NCBI GenBank assembly: GCA_013146195.2
Contig: CM028384.1
Coordinates: 76,170,728 to 76,234,727 of the forward strand
DNA length: 64,000 nt
Source of the DNA: Codonopsis lanceolata
Lineage: Eukaryota > Streptophyta > Magnoliopsida > Asterales > Campanulaceae
Reading direction: 5' to 3'
Shown: positions 9,627-19,980 of the stretch, in pieces
How positions within the stretch are numbered: the first letter of the stretch is position 1
How the letters are laid out: each line of letters opens with the position of its first letter
Position numbers and translations under genes: made by a program
The notes under the pieces: generated by a model
What the model was told of the DNA's origin: nothing
What the model saw: the letters and a program-made list of their open reading frames with translations, nothing else
Database searches by the model: none

Positions 9627-10411
9627 AACATAAATCGATTAGATGAAATATAGATCACCTCGTCGGGTATGATTTATTATACACAACTATTTGACAATAG
9701 CATGCTTTAGCGCTCCCCGTAGCAAGTAAAAATATTTTCTTATAAATTTGACAACATTACTTTGATTAAATGTACACGGGCTCGTTAGCCTCATCAATTT
9801 AAATATTATATTATTTAACTTTTGTCGGCATAGCGTAACAATTAAATGTGATTCGAGCTCCCCTACTTATGAGAGACATAACATGCAAATTTAAATAGAT
9901 TTATGCCGAGCTAACTACTTGCCCACCATACCAAACTGTTATAAGAAATTCCTCGCTTAGAGCTCGCAAATCGCTAGTTTCAATGTTACTAGCTCGAAAT
10001 AGCATGTTTAGTCTATCTATCATATGTTAGTATGGCGCATGCATTCTCTAAAGCTTCACACTCAAATACTTGCATCTTAAAAATTCATCGTATCTTTTAA
10101 ATGGCGCGATGTGTCGCCGCAATGATTAATTTACTATTCTCGCACAATAGACTCATATTCAAATAATTTTATCTTATATGATCAATATGTTTGGATTATG
10201 ACAAACATTGTGTGGCGAAAATATGAATGACGAAAACGTGATTTTTGCCTATACAAAGATGCTTCTAAAAACTTTCAGGTACAAAATACAAACGGGCATA
10301 GCCTCGGCAACCACGATCAATAACACAAGTTGTTCCTCTACAAACTATCACACGCTTATTTACAAGGTTACATACCTACCTCGCCTCATCGAGATCACAT
10401 TTTAGGCCAAG
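9627..10411. other. AT-rich non-coding DNA between minisatellites
   Basis: Scattered GCCGAGC and GAGCTCG words link it loosely to the neighbouring arrays, but no gene is visible. Confidence 0.4.
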
Positions 10412-11135
10412 CTTCATCCTATTATTATTCATGTGCCCGTGCACGCCACGCTCGCACCAGAGCTCGATCTTTAGATCATGCTCGCGCCAATGCCGAGCTT
10501 CATATTATTATTATTCACGTGCCCGTGCATGCCACGCTCGCACCAGATCTCGACCTTCAGATTATGCTCGCGCCAATGACGAGCTTCATATTATTATTAT
10601 TCACGTGCCCGTGCACGCCACGCTCGCACCAGAGCTCGACCTTCAGATTATGCTCGCGCCAATGCCGAGCTTTATATTATTATTATTTCACGTGCCTGCA
10701 CGCCAAGCTTCGCATACCTTGATTATGCTCGCGCCAAAGCCCGAGCCTTAGACTATTATTCACGTACCCATGCACGCCACGCTCGCACCAGAGCTCGACC
10801 TTCAGATTATGCTCGCGCCAATGCCGAGCTTTATATTATTATTATTTCACGTGCCCGTGCACGCCAAGCTCGCATACCTTCAGATTATGCTCGCGCCAAA
10901 GCCCGAGCCTTAGACTATTATTCACGTACCCATGCACGCCACGCTCGCACCAGAGCTCGACCTTCAGATTATGCTCGCACCAATGCCGAGCTTCATATTA
11001 TTATTATTTCACGTACCCGTGCACGCCACGCTCGCAATAAAGCTCGAGCTTCAGATTATGCTCGCGCTAAAGCCTGAGCCTCAGATTATTATTTCTTGCA
11101 TCCGAGCACACTTCACTCGCGCCTATGCCTGAGCT
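10412..11135 (+). repeat. Tandem array, period about 84 bp with longer variants
   Basis: Units begin ATTATTATTCACGTGCCCGT and contain CACGCTCGCACCAGAGCTCG and TTATGCTCGCGCCAATGCCG. The first units start near 10421, 10504 and 10588; later ones include a second version with AAAGCCCGAGCCTTAGAC. GC-rich half-units alternate with AT-rich ones. Confidence 0.88.
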
Positions 11136-11175
11136 GCGGATTATATTTCATACATGTGCACGTCGAGCTTTACAT

Positions 11176-11475
11176 CCCCACTCGAGTTTACTCAGGGTTG
11201 AGCTCTACCTTGTCCTCCCGCTCGAGTCTACTCGCGGTCGAGTTGTACACCACGCCTACCTGTGCTTATGCTCCCCACTCGAGTTTACTCAGGGCTGAGC
11301 TCTACCTTGTCCTCCCGTTCGAGTCTACTCACGGTCGAGTTGTACACTGCGCCTACCTGCGCTTATGCTCCCCACTCGAGTTTACTCAGGGCTGAGCTCT
11401 ACCTTGTCCTCTCGCTCGAGTCTACTCACGGTCGAGTTGTACACCGCGCCTACCTGCGCTTATGGTCCCTGCTCC
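11176..11475 (+). repeat. Tandem array, period 97 bp (three units)
   Basis: Units begin CCCCACTCGAGTTTACTCAG at 11176, 11273 and 11370 and contain GTCGAGTTGTACAC. The sequence differs from the flanking arrays. Confidence 0.9.
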
Positions 11476-11480
11476 AGTTT

Positions 11481-11905
11481 ACACTCGGCATAACCTTCAT
11501 ATTGTGCCCCAGCTCGGCATCACAGTTACTCTCGGCACGAGCTTCTACGAGTGTTTAGCACGTTACGCTCCCCCGACGTCCATCATGCTTTCATCAGCAT
11601 TTGCGGCTACACTCGGCATGAGCTTCATATTGTGCTCCAGCTCAACATCACTACTTCGCTCGGCACGAGCTTCTACGAGTGTTTAGCACGTTACGCTCCC
11701 CTGGCGTCCATCATGCTTTCATAAGCATTTGTGGCTACACTCGGCATGAGCTTCATATTGTGCTCCAGCTCAGCATCACTACTATGCTCGACACGAGCTT
11801 CTATGAGTGTTTAGCACATTACGCTCCCCTAGCGTCCATCTTGCTTTCATCAGCATTTGCAGCTACGCTCGGCATGAGCTTCATATCGCAGTTCAAGGTC
11901 ACTTT
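11481..11905 (+). repeat. Tandem array, period about 127 bp (three to four units)
   Basis: Units carry ACTCGGCATGAGCTTCATAT, CACGAGCTTCTACGAGTG and CATCATGCTTTCATCAGCAT. Starts are near 11484, 11612, 11739 and 11866. Confidence 0.88.
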
Positions 11906-11911
11906 ATTTGG

Positions 11912-12115
11912 GGTCTCTAATGCCTCATACCTATCCTCCTCGCCAAGCCGAGGAGTGGCCAGGCTCTAATGCCTCATACCTATCCTCCTCGCCAAGCCGA
12001 GGAGAGGCCAGGCTCTAATGCCCCATACCTATTTTCCTCATCGGGACGCCGAGGAGAGGCCAGGCACCTAGCGCCTCATGCATATCCTCCTTGAGAGGCC
12101 AGGCTCTAATGCCTC
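11912..12115 (+). repeat. Tandem array, period about 49 bp (about four units)
   Basis: The unit includes CTCTAATGCCTCATACCTAT and CGCCAAGCCGAGGAG. The last units are shortened. Confidence 0.85.
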
Positions 12116-12266
12116 TAAATACCTATTGCATCCACATGAGCATTTCATACATATTTACAAGTTACTGAACACATGCATCCTCCATTCATCATTGCATAAA
12201 CATAAAAACATGCTCCTATTTCCTCTCTCAGTACCTTGCAGTTCAAGGTCACTTTCTTACCGTGCC

Positions 12267-12525
12267 TTGCGGTTTATGGCCTTATGGCTCGATTCTCTTG
12301 AAGGTCCTCGCCACAATGATGATAGATCTTATTATGGCCTTACGACTCGATTCTCTGGAAGGTCCTCTCCACGCCAAGGATAAATCTTATTATGGCCTTA
12401 TGGCTCAATTCTCTGGAAGGTCCTCGCCATGCCGAGGATAAATCTTATTATGGCCTTATGGCTCAATTCTCTGGAAGGTCCTCGCCACGCTGATGATAAA
12501 TTTTATTATGGCTTTATGCTGAAGA
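12267..12525 (+). repeat. Tandem array, period about 59 bp (four to five units)
   Basis: Units begin TTATGGCCTTATGGCTC and contain CTGGAAGGTCCTCGCCACGC. Starts are near 12269, 12331, 12390, 12449 and 12507. This is the last of several different arrays stacked before a polypurine tract, a position known for 3' UTR repeats of Tat-lineage elements. Confidence 0.88.
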
Positions 12526-12735
12526 CTACATATCTTATTTTCATGACTATACTTCCCGGTCGAGGTCTAATTCGCCAATCAAGGATCAATTATACACAAA
12601 GTTCACCCGCAAAGGCTCAAAAGTCAGCCACATAAACTCTTCTGGAATTCAAAGCAAAATCTCAAAACCCTCAGCATCACAAGAAAAAAATACAAGCAGA
12701 TTATACTCCTTACCCTCGATGTCAGCCTCGATGGA
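12526..12735. other. Tail of the first Tat-like unit before its polypurine tract
   Basis: Non-coding. It contains CTCGATGTCAGCCTCGATGG just before the purine run. Confidence 0.4.
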
Positions 12736-12750
12736 TAAGGAGTAGGGGGC
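12736..12750 (+). other. Polypurine tract of first Tat-like unit
   Basis: TAAGGAGTAGGGGGC immediately precedes LTR type B. The parallel tract at 17251-17266 (AAAAGTAGGGGGCCAC) precedes the other type A LTR. Such tracts prime plus-strand synthesis. Confidence 0.75.
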
Positions 12751-12753
12751 TAC

Positions 12754-13249
12754 TAAAGTGCACCAAAATATCAGGCCCGAACAGGTAACTCAAAAGTGTA
12801 TTCCGAAATTATACTTAGAAGATTGGGCCAAACCCGTACCCGGAAGAAGGGCCCAAGCCCAATCACATACTAAAGCCCAGTATGGAAAGACCACATTTTC
12901 TATAAATCGGAGGAGGCTTCCTCCTGAAAAGGTGAGAACTATTTTTCCCTCCACAAAAATGAACCAGCAACTCTCCTTCGTCCCTCTCGACGGCCGGTTT
13001 ATACAGATACATATACACATTCCATTTTTATTTATTATCTATGGCATACACAACCGATACTGATTATCACACCGGAGGATTTTGGGGGACACCCCCACCC
13101 ACTCACGGTGCTTTATTTTGCAGATAAAAACATGTCAGATATCCCACCAAACGACGACAGTCGAACACGACGCCGGCGGCACTAACACTATGCTACTTTC
13201 GGCACCCCGGACACCACACGACAAGATCACCACATTTTTGGCGTGATCA
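12754..13249 (+). mobile_element. Tat-like LTR type B (about 496 bp)
   Basis: Bounded by the polypurine tract on the left and GCGTGATCA plus a PBS on the right. It has a TATA-like CTATAAATCGG near 12900 and shares CACACCGGAGGATT and the final GCGTGATCA with LTR type A, but the 5' half is unrelated by eye. It therefore belongs to a related subfamily. The exact first base is uncertain. Confidence 0.72.
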
Positions 13250-16200
13250 GTTTGGTTCCATTGCCGGGAATCGAACCCGGGTCTCCTCCTCGCGAGCCGC
13301 CACTTGCTCAGAAATGTACTGGTTCTTGGACAGCTCGTCCCTGCTCGTCTTCTGGCCCTCCAGCTCCGCCATTAGCTGGTCGCCAACATAGTGCGCCTGT
13401 TGAGGGGAGGCATGCCTCGGCACCGTGAAGCAACGATAGCTATCCTTTACATAGGCATTCTCTTGAGCCAACAGAGCGAAAAGGTGATTCGCCTCAGTAG
13501 GAGGAGGCATCCACTCTGGAGCTTGAATTGCAGCATCGGCGTCCCTAAGCTGGCTCAGCTCGGCATCATCAAAAGGCACGAGCGAGGAAACATCTCGGCA
13601 TTCCGGACCGAAAGAGGCTAGACTTGCCATCTTCACCACCTCCGGCATCGGCACACCGATCGCCACCGCCGCTCGGAAAGTCTGGACCCGGCTGGTTTCC
13701 ATATAATTTAAAGCCTCCTTCCCATAGGCCAGCGAATCTCGATACTTCGCCCAAACCTCCTCCTCGCTGGGCTTCGCAGCTAGCTCGGCCTTCAGATTGT
13801 CATTCTCGCCTATCAGCCCTTTCAGCCTAGCCTCAAGCTCGGCCACCTTCATGTCCTTCTCACTCGCTTTATCTTTTAAAAGCTGCTCCCTCGCAAGCCA
13901 AGCTGTCTTCCCGACACCAAGTTGGGAAAGTCCACCAGTCTTCAGCTGCAAATCTCCCTCCAAAGACTTCACCTTTTCAGCAACAGAGGAGATCTCTACC
14001 TTGGCCCTCGAAAGATCCCTCTCTAGTCCCCTCACGGACTCAGCAGCCTTAGTTAGTTTGTCATCATAAGACGCAATACCGACCCCGAGCTACAGAAGCA
14101 AAACCAACATAAGCAACCCAGGAAAAATGAACAAAAGAAACGAGGAAAAGAGATAAATAAATAAGGAAACCAGATTACCTCGCTCAAAGCAAGCCCACAT
14201 AGATCTTGCAGTTGAAACTACCTGGCGGGACGCATCGTCTCCACGGCCTCAGCCGGCACACCCTCGCCGAATAACCTTTGCCCATAGCCAGTGAAGGGGG
14301 CAGGGAAGTTATTTTTCGTCCTTACGATGTGTCTGATAATGTGCTCATGATCAGACACCTCGCTTGCCGGGGGGAGAGACGGGACCGGAGCCATCTCGAG
14401 ATCAGCGGGAGTGGAAGAAGGCGGAAGCCAAGCTTGAGTATTCTGCCTCTTAGCCTTCGGAGCATCAGCTGCAGGCTGCTTACCCTTGGCCTTGGTGGAA
14501 GGGGCAGTCGAAGAAAGGGCAGTAGAGGAGGGGGCCACTTTGGTAGGATCTTCTAATACGCCGACAGTGGGCACCACTCCCACATTTCCATCCTTAGCTG
14601 CCGAAGCTTTAAGCTTGGCATTCCTTCGTTCCTCCTCGGCCTTTAACCTGGCCAGAACGGCATCTCGCAAAACAGCCATCTCTATAAAAAATAGGAAGGT
14701 CGCATCAGTACTCCCAAGAGACGAAGTTAACAAAAAACCAAAAGAAACATAATAAACAGGAATGAACAAAATTGACCTGATGTTGGGCACTCAAGCCCGT
14801 CTATACCCTCACACCTCGGACACATCGAGCCAAACACCCAACCCTCGTGCAGGGTCCAGCCCTCTCGGCTTACATACTCAAAATTCGAATACGCCCTCTG
14901 CACCCCCTCAACATCGACAGCCGAGACCCAGAACCTCGATAGGAGGCCCTCATCCTCAACGATAGCCTTCCAGTTATACGACCGAACTTGCACTCCATCG
15001 TTGAGCAGGGGGGCCTCGATAGCGCCGCAGCCTTCATTCGAGGCATTCAAATTTAGTCCTCGAAAGGCCGTGAGGTTTCCCCTGAGGAACCTCGAAATTC
15101 CACCCACGGCTTGACTCCACGAGCAGAACTTTCTCAAACCACCTATGGTCCTTGTTTCCAAAACTTGCAAAGAGGGGGAATCCCCAAGGATGCCTTAGAG
15201 CGGTCAACCGGTTCATGGAAATGCTGACCTTGTAATAGTAGCAGAAGAGGTCCAACATAGGCTCGAAACCCATTGCTCGGGTACAGACGACAAAACTCAC
15301 CAATGCTCGGGTCAAATTGGGCGAGAGGTCCAGCGGAACTGAACTCGTCTGGGTCAAGAATTCACAAATAAAAGGATCGAGGGAAGCTGTTCTGAAGACT
15401 CGAAAAGGTCTGAATAAAAACCAACATGGCTACGAAGGCCCCGCAGCCTCGGAATCCCAAATCTCGGATCGTAACCGAACCTCGGAAAGTATCAGAGCCA
15501 TACGCCCGTGACCATGCCTCCACATCAGCCGGGCTTATCTTGTTCTCAAAAGGCCTCAAGACGCGAGGCACCCTCTCACCCTCGTCTCCGTCCCTACCAG
15601 AAATTGAAGCCTCGGCTCCACTCGCCATTCTGTCAAGTTGCCGACACCGTAAAACTCTTTCGATCTACCGAAAGTGCAAGACTCGCTCCCTGGAAAAAAA
15701 TTGAGTGAGCAGACTTAACGCAATACGATCTCGGCTCGAAAACACTCTCATAGGGGCGTCAGATGGATAGTCTGGGGCAAAAAAAACTTCATCGCCGAAC
15801 TTCCAGTGCGGGCTGACCTTCACCCCATAACTCGCGAGGAGAAACCTCGCTTGCCGAGGAGTAACCGCCGCCCACCTATCCTCGCACTGCCTATACATAG
15901 GATCCCCGCGATGAGACTTCCTAAAGACTGACTCAATGAATGGGCCCTCACCATCCGAGTCTAACGAAGAAATCGAGCATGACCCAGAACTCTCCGAGCT
16001 GAGAGGACCCACGGTCGTCTCCTTATGGATCACGGTATCCACCACAATCTCCTCGGCCAAACAAACTCTCACCTCCACACCTCTCCAAGCAGGGCCGCGA
16101 GGAACAGACTCAGCTTCATCGTCACATAGGTTACCGCCCTCGAAACTGCCGAGGTCAATATCCTCGGCATCAGAATAGGCCAAAACCTCGAGGGAATCCT

Positions 16201-16306
16201 CGGCTAAAGGACGGGCTACGCCCTGAAAGGGTACCAGGGCATGAGAAAGATCCTCGCCAACCGGAGACTCACTCGAATGCTTCTCGGCCGGGCAAGCCTC
16301 GGCCAC
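13247..16306 (-). pseudogene. Antisense accessory gene (aORF) of a Tat-like element, Transposase_28-like, with introns
   Basis: Transcribed opposite to the element. The 3' exons are clean: an exon ends at 14777 (CAG|GTCAAT), intron 14776-14682, exon 14681-14179, intron 14178-14090 (GTAATC..CTGTAG), last exon 14089-13247. The N-terminal exon (16306 to about 15665) is acidic. The middle (15628-14777) has the core DLSPNLTRALVSFVVCTRAM and MLDLFCYYYKVSI, which fits the plant family I recall as putative gypsy-type transposon (PF04195). Frames switch near 15660, 15400-15360 and 15100, and a TAG lies near 14217, so it is broken. The 14.6-14.3 kb exon has a basic stretch (KAKGKQP, KAKRQ). The last exon is a long coiled coil (about 14000-13750). 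Antisense accessory genes with their own promoters are known in Tat elements such as Grande. The stop codon lies at the LTR edge. Confidence 0.75.
13253..13285 (+). other. Extended primer-binding site: about 33 nt complementary to a tRNA-Glu 3' end
   Basis: The minus strand reads GAGACCCGGG, TTCGATT, CCCGG, CAATGGAACCA. That is a complete T-arm with B-box (GGTTCGATTCC), an acceptor strand and CCA. The upstream type A site matches the tRNA only over about 18 nt. The extra 15 nt lie beyond the position where a methylated A58 normally stops copying of the primer. Residual mismatches to tRNA-Glu are expected because I compare from memory. Confidence 0.7.
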
Positions 16307-17250
16307 GCGTGACTTGGGAAGAAAAGAGGAGGACTCCTAACCGACACGGGTATTCAATTACCTCTGTTTCCAAGAATATCGGGCCCATGGAGGAACCGCT
16401 AGAAGAAGACGAAGAAGAAAAAATGGGAAAAGGAATCCTACGAGATAGACTCTACTAGAAAACAAAGGAAAGGAAAGAAAACCGTACCAAATAAGGTCAA
16501 AGCTGGGAAGACCGCTGGAGAAATCTACAGGAAAGTGGGAGATGTGCCTGAAAAAAGCCAAAAGATGCCGGAAAAGTTAAAACCCGAAACGGAGGAACAT
16601 CCCTAAACTCATACCAGGCCGGAAAAACACTAAATTCACCGTGGAAACCACCCGGAAAAGAGGAAGAACGTGGAAAATGTCGAAAAAAGGAAGAAAAACA
16701 CTTACGGGCTTCAAGTAGACAGGGATGTAACGGGAAGGAAACAGCCGGAATACCGTCGGAAAACGCCTATAACCGTGAGGAAGATCTGGTAAAGAGAGAG
16801 AATGAAAGCGGTAAAAGTAAAAAGATGAAAAAGAAAGCTCTTATACCCCCTGCAACGACATCAAGCTTTCAAGCGGAGCCCTCGAAATTCATCCAAGTCG
16901 ACCCGTGTTTTTTCTCGAGCCAAACCCAAACCAAGACCGCTCAATAATTCCTCTCGATTCGGAAGGAAAAAGGCGACATTAAAAACTTTTCGAAATTCGA
17001 AAAGCCGCCAAAACGAAACCAAGAAACCGCCAAAGCCCGTGATTTAAATAAGTGACAAAATTAAAAGACGAAACGTCCTGATTGGACGGATATACGAAAA
17101 CATCCCATAAACTTCTAACAAATCTCGTCAAAAAGCTAGACATCAGCCTCGACTTGAGCCTCGCAGTCATCCTCGACAAAAGGCGCGACGCCAACCTCTT
17201 ACCACCAAACAACGAGAATACTTTTGGCTTCTCTCAAGGCCAAGCGACCA
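16307..17250 (-). promoter_or_regulatory. Upstream region of the antisense gene (putative promoter and 3' internal DNA)
   Basis: Non-coding, purine-rich on plus. A TATTTAAAT word on the minus strand near 17041-17049 is a possible TATA box about 740 nt before the aORF start; it is a weak candidate. The region ends at the polypurine tract. Confidence 0.3.
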
Positions 17251-17266
17251 AAAAGTAGGGGGCCAC
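17251..17266 (+). other. Polypurine tract of second Tat-like unit
   Basis: AAAAGTAGGGGGCCAC directly precedes LTR type A. The following base pair is CG where the 5' copy has TG. Confidence 0.75.
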
Positions 17267-17811
17267 CGAAAGGATTAAACTGAGGAATTTACCCTCGGCA
17301 CATCGACCCTTGGCACAATAAATGGCCCCACTTAGAAAGCCACTAGTAACGAAGACAGAACCACTCACCCCTAAGATAAACGCTCACTCAAGACAATGAC
17401 CCTAAGACAGGTTCACCTCTACCGGCCTAAAGACCCCCGATGTCCTCGGCCCCGCCACCAACTGCCTCTTGTATTCTCGGCCTCGGCAATAATAAACGAC
17501 TTTGTCACAAACCACTCGGCCTCTGCCAACCAATCATCATCCGTCTCGAAGCCCGCCCCTAGGCCCGAGAAAACCGTTGCACGCAACCACCATCTCCCGA
17601 CAAGCGCCAGCTTCACTTATTTCGACGAAGACCCTCAACGCATTTAATGATCGCCGCTTTTAAGCCCCCTACCACCACCGCCACGTCAACATAAACATCA
17701 GGTATAAATAGAGAGTGCACATTTAATATGAAGGCAAGAAATTTCAGAGATATCACAACTCCCTTATCACTGTCTCTTATCAAATACTTATCACGGCATA
17801 TTTATTACCAT
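17267..17811 (+). mobile_element. Tat-like LTR type A, second copy (truncated at 3' end)
   Basis: Aligns with 7306-7850 and stops at TTTATTACCAT, where the copia LTR begins. Many differences fall at CTG/CAG triplets: CTGACAAG becomes CCGACAAG, TTTCTGACG becomes TTTCGACG and CAGCTGCC becomes CACCGCC. Its TATA box (TATAAATAGAG) is intact near 17701. Confidence 0.88.
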
Positions 17812-18916
17812 TGTTGATTCTTGATAGATTTATATCTGCTCAGTACATTACATTAGTTTTATACTTCAGTGGCTAATCGGGCTGCGTATCGAGCAGCGTG
17901 GCAACTATGTATAGAACTTTGCCTAGTATAGTTTTATAGACTTCACAGTGTTCAATGGAAAGACCTCTCCACAAGCTTCATCTGAAGACCTGCCAGCCTT
18001 TCAATCTAGAGACACGCGGTCCACCTAATCTTCTACGACGTGTCTATCCAAATAAAGATTGACGGATTAATTCAAACTTATCCTAAATTGTTATTTGAAT
18101 TAATCCAAGATATTCCCTAACATATCAAGCCGCCGAAAGCAACCTTTTCCGAAAAGCAGGAAGACTTTTCGTCCTGAACAGTGAAAGTAGGAAAAGCAGA
18201 CTGTCTCCTTCTTTCTGCTACAACTCTCAGATCTAACACATAAATCGCCCACTCTTTTGAAGATCTCAGAAATCATTACCTGCTCTAGATATCTGCGGAA
18301 GACGAAAATCCTTAACCATGACCCCATGCATTTAATGCATTGATGAAAAGAGCCTGGAAGTACTCTCCTCCAACGATCTTTTGAAATGCACCGCTATAAA
18401 TACCGCCATTGAAGACTGAAGAACACTGAAGACCGCATTTAATCGAACACTTAAAAGGATTGCTCTAAACTTCATAACTCTAAGTCTTTCAAATTGGCAT
18501 TCAAGAGATCCTCAATGATCTAAGTCCTCGCCAACAACAAGAAGCTACTCATCAACATACATAGCACAATTTAAATCCAAGGTTGATTGCTTGGTGGTGT
18601 GGACGTAGCACTCATTATAGTGTGAACCATCCCAAAATACTTGTGTTATTCCTTCGCTTGTCCGTTACTTGAACGCTTATTTTCTTTGTTTATATTTATC
18701 CATTTACGTTGGTAATCTAGGTAAATCCGTAAAAGGTCTACCGGTAGATTTCTATCGGCAGCACCCGAACAACTTCCTCAAGGTCTTCCGCTACTTGATT
18801 CTTTTCGATAGATTGCAAGTAACTTTCAAAGAATTTACTTAAAAGTTATAAGTGTTTAATAAGCTATTCAACCCCCCCCCCCTTCTAGCTTATTATTGTG
18901 CTCATTGGGACCCACA
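17812..18916 (+). mobile_element. Copia copy 2, 5' LTR (1105 bp)
   Basis: Begins TGTTGATTCTTG and ends GGGACCCACA, followed by a tRNA-Met-type PBS. A TATA box (GCTATAAATACC) lies near 18391-18402. It is homologous to the LTR at 50987-52231, including AATAAGCTATTCAA before a C run and TTCTAGCTTATTATTGTG at the end. Length is typical of SIRE-type LTRs. Confidence 0.9.
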
Positions 18917-18930
18917 ATTGGTATCGAGCC
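18917..18930 (+). other. Copia PBS (tRNA-Met type, one base missing)
   Basis: ATTGGTATCGAGCC corresponds to the usual TTGGTATCAGAGCC with the A of CAG deleted, one of many CAG changes in this copy. Confidence 0.75.
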
Positions 18931-18983
18931 TTACTCTTTGAAAACAAGTTTTCCAAGATTAAACTCTTGAGAGATACGATATA

Positions 18984-19980
18984 ATGGCACAAACACACTA
19001 CATGCTGCCTACATCTAATTCTAACCACGTCCCAATATTGGACGAAGGTCATTTTGATGTATGGAAGGATAAAGTAATGAGATTTATGAACTCTATTGAC
19101 AACAGATTATGGAAATGTGTCACTGCAGGTCAACATGTACCAATGAAGGCCAATCTTTTAGCCTCCATCGCTGGGAATCCTGCATAAGTTCCTAAAGAAG
19201 AATCTGAATGGACAGATGATGATAGAAAGCTGGTAGAGCTTGACAAAAAGCAATCAACATAATCACTCAGCTCTCTAGACACAAGCACATACCAAATAAG
19301 TGATTCGATGTACAACCGCAAAGAGGTGGGAAGCTCTTGTAGAATACTTGGAAGGAGACCAAGACACAAGAGACAACAGAAAATATACATACATCCAGCA
19401 GTTTGATTCCTTCAAAAAGGATCCTAAAGAAACCTTGAGACAAGCATATGATCGCTTCAGTGAGGTAATTAATAGTTGCTTTTCTCTAGGTAAAACGTAT
19501 GACAAAAAGGAAATGAACATGAGGTTTCTAGGCTCTCTAGGTAGCTTATGGCATGTGAAGACCACGGCTATGAAATAATATAAGAACTTAAACGAGATGA
19601 CTCTTCGTAGTCTCTACGCAAGTTTAAAGGTTTATGAACTTGAAGTTAATCAAGCTCTAGAGTAAGACAAACAAGCCTCGTAGAATCCTCAACCTTGCCA
19701 CCGGTCCAAGAAGAAATCATCGTTGAAAACAAACCGCCCACTTCTTCCCGTGAAAATGATTTTTTATCTGATGAACAATTTGCCATGTTTGTAAAACGTT
19801 TTCAAAAATTTGCAAAATATGTAAGAAAGAACACACACCAACAACCTTTTAGGAAGAATGGTGAAAGCTCATCCAAGGAAGAGCTTGTGTGTTATAATCC
19901 GTAGGAAACTCCGGTCATTTTGCCTCAAAATGTCCTAAGCCAAAATTTGAAGCATACCGAAACCCTTAGCTCGTAAAATT
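18984..19980 (+). pseudogene. Copia copy 2 gag
   Basis: Starts MAQTHYMLPTSNSN and continues with EGHFDVWKDKVMRFMNSID, as in copia gag (UBN2-type) proteins. A stop breaks it at 19185. It resumes at 19300-19578 with KRWEALVEYLEG and KETLRQAYDRFSEVINS, and another stop follows. A zinc-knuckle remnant (CYN then SGHFASKCPK across a shifted frame) is at about 19887-19945. Several stops and frameshifts make it inactive. Confidence 0.85.

Noticed and set aside
9371..9628. 85-codon ORF of KLYAEP-type hexapeptides
   Set aside because: It follows from an 18-bp tandem repeat divisible by three; the reverse strand is also open. No promoter or relatives seen.
10412..12525. Possible CRISPR-like array
   Set aside because: Units are contiguous tandem repeats without unique spacers, in plant retrotransposon DNA.
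13261..13300. Functional tRNA gene
   Set aside because: Only the 3' T-arm, acceptor strand and CCA are present, with no D-arm or anticodon arm, and it sits at a retroelement PBS.
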